Positions 8,404-15,853 of a stretch of DNA of 24,760 nt are shown one piece after another. This stretch comes from CAZFUY01 sp964522445 (GTDB taxonomy: Bacteria; Pseudomonadota; Gammaproteobacteria; SZUA-229). The notes under the pieces are model-generated. The model saw nothing but the letters and a program-made list of their open reading frames with translations. It was not told the DNA's origin and did not search any database. Location of the stretch: NCBI GenBank assembly GCA_964522445.1, contig CAZFUY010000038.1, positions 1-24,760 on the forward strand, read 5' to 3'. The translations under genes were made by a program, and so were the position numbers. Positions within the stretch are counted from its first letter, which is position 1, and each line of letters begins with the position of its first letter.

Positions 8404-8988
8404 TCAGGATTTATACAAACCCAGCTCAGTAGCAATTAAATTTAAAGGCACATCCCAGGGCTCACAGCTCAAAGCATCAACTTTCTGTAACTCATGTGCC
8501 AGACCAATTAAATGAGGGCTGTGCCATTGCCTACGGTGCGTGGTAAATGCAAGACTGCGATCATAATAACCGCCCCCCATACCCAGTCTATTTCCTTTTT
8601 CATCAAAGGCCACCAGAGGTAATAAAATCAAATTCAACTGTCGTGCGCGAATCCACTGGCCGGGGTTTACATCGGGCTCATCAATATTAAAACGGTTGGT
8701 TTTTAATTTTGTGTCGGGTTTGAAAGGTGCGAAAAACAAAGATTTTCCTGTTGGCGGTAATACAGGTAAAAATACATCTTTTTTATACTGCCATGCTTTT
8801 TCAATAATATAAGCAGGGTCGATTTCACCATCTTCTGCAAGATAAAAGGCTATGCGTTTTGCATTTAAAAATAGAGGATGGCGAGCTATTAAACTTGCCA
8901 GAGATTGTGCGTGTTGCTGTTGTTTATTTGTATCAAGTTCGCGTCTTTTTTGACGAATAGATTTTCTTAACTGATTCCGATCTGACAT
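8404..8988 (-). CDS. fau: 5-formyltetrahydrofolate cyclo-ligase
   Basis: ATP-dependent enzyme that returns 5-formyl-THF to 5,10-methenyl-THF; 5-formyl-THF arises as a by-product of serine hydroxymethyltransferase. The protein has 194 residues, the usual length. The N-terminal basic helix LRKSIRQKRREL supplies the phosphate-binding lysine and arginines, AEDGEID is at about 51-57, and the family signature GMGGGYYDR is at 136-144. It ends EPWDVPLNLIATE, also typical. It lies directly downstream of the 6S RNA gene, as ygfA does in E. coli, so read-through from ssrS could transcribe it. The Shine-Dalgarno is weak (AAAGAAAAA). Confidence 0.93.
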   Translation of the reverse strand: MSDRNQLRKSIRQKRRELDTNKQQQHAQSLASLIARHPLFLNAKRIAFYLAEDGEIDPAYIIEKAWQYKKDVFLPVLPPTGKSLFFAPFKPDTKLKTNRFNIDEPDVNPGQWIRARQLNLILLPLVAFDEKGNRLGMGGGYYDRSLAFTTHRRQWHSPHLIGLAHELQKVDALSCEPWDVPLNLIATELGLYKS

Positions 8989-9054
8989 GGTTATATATTT
9001 TTCTTTGTATCAAATAAAAAACAGAAGTGTTTTCCCGGATTGCAGGGAGAAAGG

Positions 9055-9253
9055 AGGAGGGTGCAACCACAAAGCCGTAGCAGTACTCACGATCCTTGAA
9101 CCTAAAGAGTTCAAGTGGGAACTAGCGTCGGCACGTCAGGCTTCCCGTACAGGACGGTAATGCACACAGTGCCGGACAGGCATTGTTCCCGGGCCGATGA
9201 GTAAGGCTCAAGGGTTTTATAAGTGTGCTTACAAACTTTGCAGAAGCACCCAA
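9055..9253 (-). ncRNA. ssrS: 6S RNA
   Basis: Regulatory RNA that mimics an open promoter and binds sigma-70 RNA polymerase. Read on the minus strand, it holds ACTTGAACTCTTTAGGTTCA, which matches the conserved E. coli hairpin CTTGAACCAAGGGTTCAAG. It also holds GTCCTGTACGGGAAGCCTGA, matching E. coli GTCCGTCCGAGAAGCCTTAA, and CCTTGAGCC near the 5' side. The closing stem is visible: GGGTGC and CAAAG near 9250-9238 pair with GCACCC and CTTTG near 9058-9075. The position between zapA and fau is the classic one. Ends are estimated from the stem and are good to about 5 bases. Confidence 0.9.
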
Positions 9254-9260
9254 ACTTTTT

Positions 9261-9289
9261 AACATAACTGTTCAGCTTTTTCTGAACAG
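9261..9289 (-). promoter_or_regulatory. Putative 6S RNA promoter with overlapping dyad
   Basis: On the minus strand TATGTT (9266-9261) lies about 8-12 bases before the estimated 6S 5' end and is a fair -10 box. The -35 region is poor (CTGTTC or TGTTCA). A perfect dyad CTGTTCAG-N6-CTGAACAG (9268-9289) fills the spacer and -35 region. Confidence 0.45.
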
Positions 9290-9314
9290 CTACATATTTA
9301 CCTGTGCTCTTTGC

Positions 9315-9368
9315 CCCCATGCCTCAAGCAATGAGGCTGGGGCTTCGAGCGCCTCGATGGTATCGAGG
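9315..9368 (-). other. Two hairpins between zapA and 6S RNA
   Basis: On the minus strand, downstream of zapA, a 7-bp stem CCTCGAT-ACC-ATCGAGG (9352-9368) is followed by a stronger one: CCCC, then GCCTCA with a 5-base loop and TGAGGC, then GGGG (9315-9342). Neither is followed by a T run. They may protect the zapA 3' end or mark a processed RNA. No tRNA could be folded from the region 9300-9416. Confidence 0.5.
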
Positions 9369-9416
9369 GTTAATTAAATAGTAACAAAGCCGTATTACAG
9401 TTTTATTGACTCATAT

Positions 9417-9716
9417 CTATGTTACTTCGATTTCGCGTAAGGCAATGTCTATCTTCTTTTGCAGATTACCTACGCGTGCATCAAGATTATCGTAGCCATT
9501 CTGGTAATCCTGACTACTAATTAATTCATGTGCAAGATTTAATGCTGCCATAATGGCTATTCGTTCGGTGCCTATTATTGAGCCTTTGCCGCGAATTTCA
9601 TTGAGCTTGTCATTAAGAAAGTCAGCCGATGCACGAAGAGACTCCTGTTCTTCTGCTGGACAGGCGACACGATACTCCTTGTCCATTATTTTTATATTGA
9701 GGCTGCTATTGCTCAC
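9417..9716 (-). CDS. zapA: Cell division protein ZapA
   Basis: FtsZ-ring associated protein that bundles FtsZ filaments. It has 99 residues (E. coli 109) and the N-terminus MSNSSLNIKIMDKEYRVACPAEEQESL lines up with E. coli [20 protein letters not shown] and on. The AALNLAHEL helix and a C-terminal heptad helix (about 72-97) follow. The start is GTG at 9716: the alignment needs those first residues, and the later Met (residue 11) would cut the first beta strand. No clear Shine-Dalgarno is present, so translation may depend on coupling to the ZapB-like gene 29 bases upstream. 6S RNA lies downstream. Confidence 0.9.
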   Translation of the reverse strand: MSNSSLNIKIMDKEYRVACPAEEQESLRASADFLNDKLNEIRGKGSIIGTERIAIMAALNLAHELISSQDYQNGYDNLDARVGNLQKKIDIALREIEVT

Positions 9717-9745
9717 AGTGTAAACCCGTTAGAGCGCGAAACCGC

Positions 9746-9973
9746 TCAGGCAGTTTCCATAGTTTTAAGGCGAGCAATCATGTTTTCAACCTGTGAGCGG
9801 ACATGCTCTTTCTGCTCGAAAAGGCTGGCACGATCAGATTTTATCTGTTGTAGCTGCTCTTTAAGTGATGAGTTTTCTCCGGAAAGACGGCTGGTAAGCT
9901 CAATAAGCTCAGCAACTTTTGCTTCCAGACTCTCAATGTTATTGGCAATATTGTTGGATGTTTTTTCATTCAT
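9746..9973 (-). CDS. ZapB-like coiled-coil protein (TIGR02449 type)
   Basis: Small protein of 75 residues made almost entirely of one heptad-patterned helix: IESLEAKVAELIELTSRL, then ENSSLKEQLQQIKSDRASLFEQKEHVRSQVENMIARLKTME. This matches the short family found beside ygfB and zapA in gammaproteobacteria and resembles ZapB, which links the Z ring to the nucleoid terminus. The frame could extend to a TTG at 10009, but that TTG is the first part of a strong -35 box, so ATG 9973 is chosen. Transcription is predicted to begin about one base before the ATG, making the mRNA nearly leaderless. It is likely the first gene of a zapB-zapA-ssrS-fau series. Function beyond the coiled coil is inference. 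Confidence 0.8.
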   Translation of the reverse strand: MNEKTSNNIANNIESLEAKVAELIELTSRLSGENSSLKEQLQQIKSDRASLFEQKEHVRSQVENMIARLKTMETA

Positions 9974-9980
9974 AGTGCTA

Positions 9981-10009
9981 AATATAGTTATTGATTGAGG
10001 CTGGGTCAA
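9981..10009 (-). promoter_or_regulatory. Sigma-70 promoter of the zapB-like/zapA genes
   Basis: On the minus strand TTGACC (10009-10004), a 17-base spacer and TATATT (9986-9981) make the best-spaced promoter in the window. The predicted start is near 9974, adjacent to the ATG at 9973. Confidence 0.65.
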
Positions 10010-10093
10010 CAGGAGTATTGATAAGAGTTGAATATTGTTTAGCTAAATCGGACAGAATGATAGAATAAAAGCTTTTATAAATGAGATAAAAAT

Positions 10094-10654
10094 ATGCCAG
10101 AAAGGCCAGAATATAGCAGTTTGCAGCAGTCATTAAAGAAAACAGATGCCGAGATGCTGGCATCAGAATGTCATGGTGCTTTGTGTGGTGTTTTTTGTGC
10201 CGGTGGCAGGCCTGAGCTGGGCGACTGGCTGGAACAGGTTTTTGAAGATTTTGACCTGAATAATATGCTTATTAAAGAAGCCAGTCAGTTACTGGTTGGG
10301 CTGTTTGAGAATACACAAACTCAGCTAAATGATGCTGAGGCTGATTTTCAGATGCTATTACCCGATGATGAAAGCTCGCTGGCAGATCGTACCGATGCAC
10401 TGGCTCAGTGGTGTCATGGGTTTACCTATGGGCTTGCCTCTGGTGGCTTAAAACAGGATACAGAGCTTCCAGATGATACTGCTGAGCTGCTCAGAGATTT
10501 AGTTGAAATTGCTCGTGCAGGACACGATGACCTTGCAGAAGATGATGTGGATGAAGAGTCTTATATGCAGCTTTATGAATATGTGCGCATGGGGGTATTG
10601 CTGATTAATGAAGAATTACAGCCTGTTCCACCTGCAGAGAAAACCCGACATTAA
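10094..10654 (+). CDS. ygfB: UPF0149 family protein YgfB
   Basis: 186-residue protein of the UPF0149/YgfB family (E. coli YgfB is about 192). Visible marks are the N-terminal helix with ASECHGALCGVFCAGG (about 23-38), the acidic middle LPDDESSLADRTDALAQWCHGFTYGL (about 89-114) and the C-terminal EESYMQLYEYVRMGVLLINEEL. It is strongly acidic. In Pseudomonas a member of this family affects expression of a peptidoglycan amidase gene, but the general role is not settled. It begins the ygfB-pepP-ubiH-ubiI operon and diverges from the ZapB-like gene. The ribosome site is weak (GAGA 9 bases before ATG). Confidence 0.92.
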   Translation: MPERPEYSSLQQSLKKTDAEMLASECHGALCGVFCAGGRPELGDWLEQVFEDFDLNNMLIKEASQLLVGLFENTQTQLNDAEADFQMLLPDDESSLADRTDALAQWCHGFTYGLASGGLKQDTELPDDTAELLRDLVEIARAGHDDLAEDDVDEESYMQLYEYVRMGVLLINEELQPVPPAEKTRH

Positions 10655-10680
10655 TATTACCCCCAGAAGATAATCTATTT

Positions 10681-11979
10681 ATGAATCCTAAAATACATGC
10701 AAGACACCGCAAACAACTTATGCGTATGGTGGGTGAAGCAGGTATCGCTATATTGCCAGCAGCTCCCGTTAGAATACGTAACCGTGATGTAGAGTATCCC
10801 TATCGTCAGGACAGTGATTTTTTCTTTCTCAGCGGTTTTCCTGAACCAGAAGCGGTAATCGTATTAGTGCCGGGGCGAGAGCATGGTGAATATATTTTAT
10901 TCTGCCGTGATAAAAATCCTGAACATGAAGTATGGCATGGGCGACGCTATGGTCCGGAAGGTGCTAAAGAACAATTTTTAGTTGATGATGCTTTTCCTGT
11001 CGATGATATCGATGAAATTTTACCCGGCTTAATGGAGCACTGTGAGCGAGTTTATTACACCATGGGGCTAGATCCACAATTTGATAAACGGGTTATGGAC
11101 TGGGTAAACAGCTTACGCAAAACGGCTCGCTCTGGTACGCATGTGCCATATGAATTTGTCTCACTGGATTATTTATTACATGACATGCGATTATTTAAAA
11201 ATCGTGATGAATTACGTTTGATGAAAAAAGCTGCAGCAATTTCATCTAATGCTCACAGGCGAGCAATGAAATTTTGTAAGCCAGGCGTTTATGAATACCA
11301 GCTGGATGCAGAAATTCTTCATGAATTTCAAATGAATGGAGCAGGCTGGGCCTACCCAAGCATTGTTGGTGGTGGTGCTAATGGCTGTATTTTGCATTAC
11401 ACCGAAAATAAAGATGTGTTGAAAGAGGGTGATCTGGTGCTGATTGATGCAGGTGCAGAATATGGCGGCTTTGATGCAGATATAACCCGCACCTTTCCTG
11501 TGAATGGCAAATATTCAATACCACAGAAAGAAATTTATGAATTGGTTTTAGAAGCCAATATCGGCGCTATTAAAAAAGTTAAACCGGGTAATCACTGGAA
11601 TGATCCACACAATGAAGCGGTGAAAATTTTAACCCGAGGCATGATTGAATTAGGTTTGTTAAAAGGCACACCAGCAAAATTAATTAAAGAAGAAGCCTAT
11701 AAAAAATATTACATGCACCGAACAGGTCACTGGTTGGGAATGGATGTTCATGACGTGGGTGATTATAAAGTCGATGATGAATGGCGATTACTGGAAGCAG
11801 GAATGGTATTAACTATTGAGCCGGGTTTATATATTCCACACGGTAGTCGTGGTGCAAAACGCTGGTGGGATATTGGTGTACGTGTAGAAGATGATGTGGT
11901 GGTAACTAAAGATGGTCATGATGTACTGTCTGCGTCATGCCCAAAAACAGTGGAAGAAATTGAAAGCATAATGGCTTGA
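10681..11979 (+). CDS. pepP: Xaa-Pro aminopeptidase (aminopeptidase P)
   Basis: Cytoplasmic dimetal peptidase that removes an N-terminal residue when proline is second. It is 432 residues (E. coli 441). An N-terminal AMP_N domain (about 1-135) is followed by the pita-bread M24B domain. All five metal ligands are present: D256 (IDAGAE), D267 (DADITRTFP), H350 (HRTGHWLGMDVHD), E380 (TIEPGLY) and E403 (GVRVEDDVVV), spaced as in E. coli (260, 271, 354, 383, 406). Its TGA overlaps the next frame: a TTG start for ubiH would overlap the stop, while the preferred ATG is 9 bases after it. Shine-Dalgarno AGAAGA stands about 11 bases upstream. Confidence 0.96.
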   Translation: MNPKIHARHRKQLMRMVGEAGIAILPAAPVRIRNRDVEYPYRQDSDFFFLSGFPEPEAVIVLVPGREHGEYILFCRDKNPEHEVWHGRRYGPEGAKEQFLVDDAFPVDDIDEILPGLMEHCERVYYTMGLDPQFDKRVMDWVNSLRKTARSGTHVPYEFVSLDYLLHDMRLFKNRDELRLMKKAAAISSNAHRRAMKFCKPGVYEYQLDAEILHEFQMNGAGWAYPSIVGGGANGCILHYTENKDVLKEGDLVLIDAGAEYGGFDADITRTFPVNGKYSIPQKEIYELVLEANIGAIKKVKPGNHWNDPHNEAVKILTRGMIELGLLKGTPAKLIKEEAYKKYYMHRTGHWLGMDVHDVGDYKVDDEWRLLEAGMVLTIEPGLYIPHGSRGAKRWWDIGVRVEDDVVVTKDGHDVLSASCPKTVEEIESIMA

Positions 11980-11987
11980 AATATTAT

Positions 11988-13211
11988 ATGAATACAGAAA
12001 GTGCAAACAAATACGATGTAATAATAATTGGTGGCGGCATGGTCGGCGCAAGTCTTGTGTGTGCTTTGGCAAATCAAAAAGATAAACGCATTGCTGTTAT
12101 TGAGGCGTATGAATTTAATACTAAATCACAACCCAGTTTTGATGATCGTGTTATTGCATTAAATTATGGCTCGCGCCGTATCTGGGAAGCAATGGGTTTA
12201 TGGCGTGAGCTTGAGCCTTTAATTGAGCCGATCAAAAGTATTCATGTATCTGATCGAGGTCATCTGGGTGCAACACGTTTACACCATAAAGAAGAAAATG
12301 TAGAAGCACTGGGATATGTGGCTGAGAACAGAATTATCGGCAAAGTATTGATGGATAAAATACAGCAGCTTAGTCATGTTGACTGGTTTTGCCCCGCAAC
12401 AATTGAACAATTAACACAGGACAATGAAACTGTTTATATTGTGTTAAATGATAATGGTGAGCAAAAAGAATTATCAACTTCATTGATGATTGCCGCTGAT
12501 GGTGCTATGTCAAAAGCCAGAGAATTATCAGGGCTTGGCATAACACGTCAGGATTACGAACAAACTGCAGTCATTACCAATGTTGAAACAGAATATGCAC
12601 ATAATAGTATGGCTTATGAACGATTTACAGATACAGGCCCGCTGGCTTTTTTGCCGATGACTGAAGGGCGTTGTTCAGTGGTGTGGACAATTAACTCTAA
12701 AGACACAGAACAAATTATGTCGTTAGATGATGAGTCATTTATTGAAAAGCTTCAGCAACGATTTGGGTTTAGATTAGGTCATATTTTAAAAGCAGGAAAA
12801 CGTAATGCCTATCCATTGGCTTATATTGAAAGTGAACAGCTTGTTAAAGGCCGCGTAGTAATAATCGGTAATGCGGCGCATGCGTTGCACCCTGTTTCAG
12901 GTCAGGGTTATAACCTTGCCTTAAGAGATGCGGCTGAAATAGCGGAACTTATTACAGAAGCCGATGACCCCGGTCATGAATTGTTATTGGCCGAATACAA
13001 TGCAAAACGACGTAAAGATATGTTACGTGTTTATCGTATTACTGATTCGTTAGTAAGAATATTTTCTAATTCATTTTCACCATTGACGCATGCACGAGCA
13101 GCTGGTTTAATTTTTATAGATTTAATACCATCGGCACGCCATTTAATAGCAAGACAAAGTATGGGTTTATCAGGTCGCATGAGTAAAATGATGCGAAGGC
13201 TGCCGCTATGA
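11988..13211 (+). CDS. ubiH: 2-octaprenyl-6-methoxyphenol hydroxylase
   Basis: FAD monooxygenase of ubiquinone synthesis that adds the C1 hydroxyl. 407 residues from ATG 11988. The dinucleotide-binding GGGMVG is at 15-20, the family marker FDDRVIALNYGSRRIW near 44-60, the DG region IAADGAMSKARELSG, and the C-terminal FAD loop IGNAAHALHPVSGQGYNLALRDA. GNAAHALHP rather than GDAAHTIHP is what separates UbiH from UbiI in E. coli. An in-frame TTG at 11976 overlaps the pepP stop, but the ATG fits the conserved N-terminus better. No clear ribosome site, so coupling to pepP translation is likely. It overlaps ubiI by 4 bases. Confidence 0.92.
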   Translation: MNTESANKYDVIIIGGGMVGASLVCALANQKDKRIAVIEAYEFNTKSQPSFDDRVIALNYGSRRIWEAMGLWRELEPLIEPIKSIHVSDRGHLGATRLHHKEENVEALGYVAENRIIGKVLMDKIQQLSHVDWFCPATIEQLTQDNETVYIVLNDNGEQKELSTSLMIAADGAMSKARELSGLGITRQDYEQTAVITNVETEYAHNSMAYERFTDTGPLAFLPMTEGRCSVVWTINSKDTEQIMSLDDESFIEKLQQRFGFRLGHILKAGKRNAYPLAYIESEQLVKGRVVIIGNAAHALHPVSGQGYNLALRDAAEIAELITEADDPGHELLLAEYNAKRRKDMLRVYRITDSLVRIFSNSFSPLTHARAAGLIFIDLIPSARHLIARQSMGLSGRMSKMMRRLPL

Positions 13212-14425
13212 AAAATCAATACGATGTTTTAATTATTGGTGGTGGTATTGTGGGTTTAACGCTGGCCTGTGCTTTAGGTAAAAGTCATTTAAGTGTTGCT
13301 GTTGTTGAAGCACAAGAGCCGATTGATACTGCAAAAGATGATGAATATGAATTACGCGTATCGGCAATAAGCCGCGCATCTCAGCAGGTGTTCCTTAATT
13401 TAAATGCCTGGCAGGGAATACAAAACAGACGCATTAGTCCGTTTGAATACATGCATGTCTGGGATGCTACAGGCACAGGTGAAATACATTTTGATGCGGC
13501 AGAATTAGGCGTTGATGCACTGGGTCATATTATAGAAAATAAAGTAACCCAGGCAGCTTTGCTTGAGCAGTTAAATAAATTAGAAAATATAGACTGGTTA
13601 TGTCCTGCTCAGGTTGAGAATATAAATTATCAGCCAATGTCTAGTAGTGTCGAATTTCAGGGCGGGAAAAAATTAACGGCGCGGCTATTAGTGGGTGCAG
13701 ATGGGGCAAATTCTCGTGTGCGTGATGCAGCCGATATTGAAATAGAAAAAGCACCTTACAACCAGAAAGCTGTTGTCTGTGTTGTGAAATCTACAAACCA
13801 TCATGGTTACACAGCATGGCAGCGTTTTTTACCTACGGGCCCTTTGGCTTTTTTGCCATTAGGTGATGGTCGCTGTTCCATTGTCTGGTCTGCAACAGAT
13901 GAAGAAGCAGATAGATTACTTGCTTTAGATGACGATACATTTTGCCGTGAACTGGAACAGGCTTTTGATTACAGATTAGGCGCGGTTGTATCAACTGGAG
14001 AGCGTGCAGCTTTTCCATTAGTTCGTAGACATGCAGAGTGTTATGTAAAACAGGGGCTGGCATTAATTGGTGATGCTGCGCACACGATTCATCCTCTGGC
14101 AGGGCAGGGTGTAAATCTGGGTATTCTTGATGCGGCAAGTTTGGCGCAGGTGTTAATTGAAGCAGAACAGAAAAAAAATAATTTTGCAGATTATTTAACC
14201 TTAAGAAAGTTTGAACGTTGGCGCAGAGGTGAAAATACCTTAATGATGTTTGGTATGAGTGGGTTCAAAAATCTTTTTAGCAATGAGCAAACAGAACTCA
14301 GTGTTATTCGAAATATGGGTTTAAATATGGTGAATAGTCTGGGGCCGATAAAACATAAATTTATGCGTCATGCTATGGGGCTGGAAGGTGATTTGCCTGA
14401 ACTGGCAAAAACTATTGGCGGGTAG
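13208..14425 (+). CDS. ubiI: 2-octaprenylphenol hydroxylase UbiI (VisC)
   Basis: FAD monooxygenase adding the C5 hydroxyl in ubiquinone synthesis. 405 residues (E. coli 400). GGGIVG at 11-16, LRVSAISRASQQVF, the substrate-side HVWDATGTGEIHFDA, VGADGANSRVR and the loop LIGDAAHTIHPLAGQGVNLG match E. coli VisC, as does the end PIKHKFMRHAMGLEGDLPEL. The ATG overlaps the ubiH stop (ATGA), indicating translational coupling. UbiH and UbiI are recent-looking paralogs side by side. It is convergent with the mscS-type gene 31 bases on, with no clear terminator between. Confidence 0.92.
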   Translation: MKNQYDVLIIGGGIVGLTLACALGKSHLSVAVVEAQEPIDTAKDDEYELRVSAISRASQQVFLNLNAWQGIQNRRISPFEYMHVWDATGTGEIHFDAAELGVDALGHIIENKVTQAALLEQLNKLENIDWLCPAQVENINYQPMSSSVEFQGGKKLTARLLVGADGANSRVRDAADIEIEKAPYNQKAVVCVVKSTNHHGYTAWQRFLPTGPLAFLPLGDGRCSIVWSATDEEADRLLALDDDTFCRELEQAFDYRLGAVVSTGERAAFPLVRRHAECYVKQGLALIGDAAHTIHPLAGQGVNLGILDAASLAQVLIEAEQKKNNFADYLTLRKFERWRRGENTLMMFGMSGFKNLFSNEQTELSVIRNMGLNMVNSLGPIKHKFMRHAMGLEGDLPELAKTIGG

Positions 14426-14456
14426 TTTTTTTGGATATTTAAAATCTTCAAATAAT

Positions 14457-15536
14457 CTAAACTGATTGCTTTGGAAATTCTTTTATATAAATATCCTGCT
14501 TATTAAAAGGTATTTCAATGCCCTGCTGATTAAATTGTTTATAGACAACACCATGAAGCTCATTTAAAACATTGCCTCTTAAAACTGGTTCATTAACCCA
14601 GCCGAGTAATTCGAAATCTAAACTTGATCCACCAAAATTTCGAAAGCGAACACGAGGTTCTGGGATGTCACAGATTCCATCTACAGAATCAGCCGCTTCC
14701 ATTAAAACTTTTTCTACCTGATCTATGTCACTGCCGTAAGCGACACCGACTTTTAAACGCACCCGGTATTTTTTATGAGGCCCACCGGATTCATTGATAA
14801 CTTTAGTGTTACCCATAATGGAATTTGGAATAGTAATTTCAATATCATCGCGAGTGAGTATGCGAGTGCTGCGAATACCGATATGTGTTACTTCACCGCG
14901 TTCACCTGAATCCAGAACAATAAAGTCACCAATTTTGTAAGGGGCATCAGCTAAAATTAAAACACCAGCAAATAAATTAGCCAATGTATCTTTAGCGGCA
15001 AAACCAACCGCGATACCGACAATACCGGCTGAAGCTAGCCATGCTGTCATATCGATATGCCAGGCGCTAAAAATAAAATAAACGGCGGCGACAATAATAA
15101 TAAGCAAGGCTAAATTCAGAAACAGGGGCAGAGTCTGTATGCTGACAATAGGTAAATGAGTCGGATTGGTGCTGATTGATGTTAGCAGTATTCGAGTCAG
15201 GCGAATTAAAAATGTTGACCAGATAATAACGGCAAAAGAATTCAGTAAAGAGTGGCTTATTTGCTCACCCTGATCCTCAAAAACAATATTGGCAGCAATA
15301 CTCAGTGATATTAATAAAACGCTGTAAAACAAAGCAGGGCGAGATATGTGAATAATATTATTATCCAGTTTGCTTTGAGTTTTATTGGCAAAATGAAGAA
15401 TAATTCGGCTGAACAGGCCATTGATCAGTTTAGATAGAATCAGCCCCGCAAGAACCGCGATAGCAGCCTGATAATAGGGGTTATCACTGAAGATTTTTAA
15501 ATAAGTTTCAATCTGGGCGTTATCAATGGGATCCAT
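14457..15536 (-). CDS. MscS-family mechanosensitive ion channel
   Basis: Inner-membrane channel that opens on membrane tension to release solutes during osmotic downshock. 359 residues. There are about five hydrophobic segments: near 22-43, 68-85, 101-118, 132-156 and the pore helix around 165-195. The pore helix reads WLASAGIVGIAVGFAAKDTLANLFAGVLILADAPYKIGDFI, with the small-residue packing and the KDTLANLFAG kink of MscS. The beta domain follows (GERGEVTHIGIRSTRILTRDDIEITIPNS) and then the alpha/beta cytoplasmic domain. Two extra N-terminal helices relative to the 286-residue MscS place it with the medium-length paralogs. The Shine-Dalgarno is weak (AAAGAAAAA). It breaks the ubiI-gcvT adjacency known from E. 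coli. Confidence 0.9.
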   Translation of the reverse strand: MDPIDNAQIETYLKIFSDNPYYQAAIAVLAGLILSKLINGLFSRIILHFANKTQSKLDNNIIHISRPALFYSVLLISLSIAANIVFEDQGEQISHSLLNSFAVIIWSTFLIRLTRILLTSISTNPTHLPIVSIQTLPLFLNLALLIIIVAAVYFIFSAWHIDMTAWLASAGIVGIAVGFAAKDTLANLFAGVLILADAPYKIGDFIVLDSGERGEVTHIGIRSTRILTRDDIEITIPNSIMGNTKVINESGGPHKKYRVRLKVGVAYGSDIDQVEKVLMEAADSVDGICDIPEPRVRFRNFGGSSLDFELLGWVNEPVLRGNVLNELHGVVYKQFNQQGIEIPFNKQDIYIKEFPKQSV

Positions 15537-15603
15537 AGTGTTGTTTTTCTTTTTCTGAAAGCTAGATCATTTCAGATTATTCATCGGCTGACAATTGTAT
15601 ATT

Positions 15604-15782
15604 GAGACCTTTGCACGATATATTCACGAGTAAAAATGATTAAAATTTCACTGCTTTTTGTTAGAAAACTTGCCAATAGCTAGCTATTAGCTGCGCTTCC
15701 TGCCTCAATCAGTAAAATTTTAGTGCGTTTTTCTTTCGCGCCTCTATCATGCAAAGGCATGCAAAGGCATGCAAAGACCTCA
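15604..15782. mobile_element. MITE-like or deleted IS remnant
   Basis: A 179-bp non-coding palindromic stretch. The left end GAGACCTTTGCACG faces CATGCAAAGACCTC at the right (one inner pair swapped). Further in, TAAAATTTCACTG (15642-15654) faces CAGTAAAATTTTA (about 15710-15722). Near the middle is the perfect palindrome AATAGCTAGCTATT (15675-15688). GAGACCTTTGCA-type ends recall IS5-family termini; that assignment is from memory and uncertain. No transposase remains. It lies between the divergent mscS-type gene and gcvT, 25 bases upstream of the putative gcv promoter. Apart from this and the riboswitch, 15537-16067 holds no gene. Confidence 0.6.
15748..15776. repeat. Three tandem copies of CATGCAAAGG
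   Basis: The 10-base unit CATGCAAAGG occurs three times in a row, the last copy lacking its final G. It lies at the right end of the MITE-like element, so the terminal sequence seems to have been multiplied, probably by slippage. Confidence 0.85.
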
Positions 15783-15806
15783 CGTTTTTAATTTTAAGGG
15801 CTCTTA

Positions 15807-15835
15807 TGGAAATTTGTAGCGGTCTGGTTTATAGT
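15807..15835 (+). promoter_or_regulatory. Putative gcv operon promoter
   Basis: TATAGT at 15830-15835 is a fair -10 box. The matching -35 (TGGAAA, 15807-15812, 17 bases away) is poor. A start near 15842 would place the glycine aptamer right at the 5' end of the RNA, which supports the choice. Confidence 0.4.
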
Positions 15836-15853
15836 GCCCAGCTCAATCTCAAA

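Noticed and set aside
9268..9289. LexA box at the 6S promoter
   Set aside because: CTG and CAG are present, but the spacing is 16 bases and not 10, so it does not fit the LexA consensus.
9111..9320. Open frame of 69 residues on the minus strand with several Cys and Lys
   Set aside because: It runs across the 6S RNA promoter and most of the 6S RNA, whose conserved hairpins explain the sequence. There is no usable ribosome site before its ATG.
9300..9416. tRNA gene between zapA and ssrS
   Set aside because: The hairpins do not form a cloverleaf; there is no T-loop GTTCGAA-type motif or acceptor stem.
13833..14138. 101-residue frame antisense to ubiI
   Set aside because: It is a shadow of the conserved FAD-binding part of ubiI; composition rich in His, Gln and Leu is typical of antisense frames.
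15748..15776. CRISPR-like tandem repeats
   Set aside because: The unit is only 10 bases with no spacers between copies and no cas genes; it is a simple tandem repeat.
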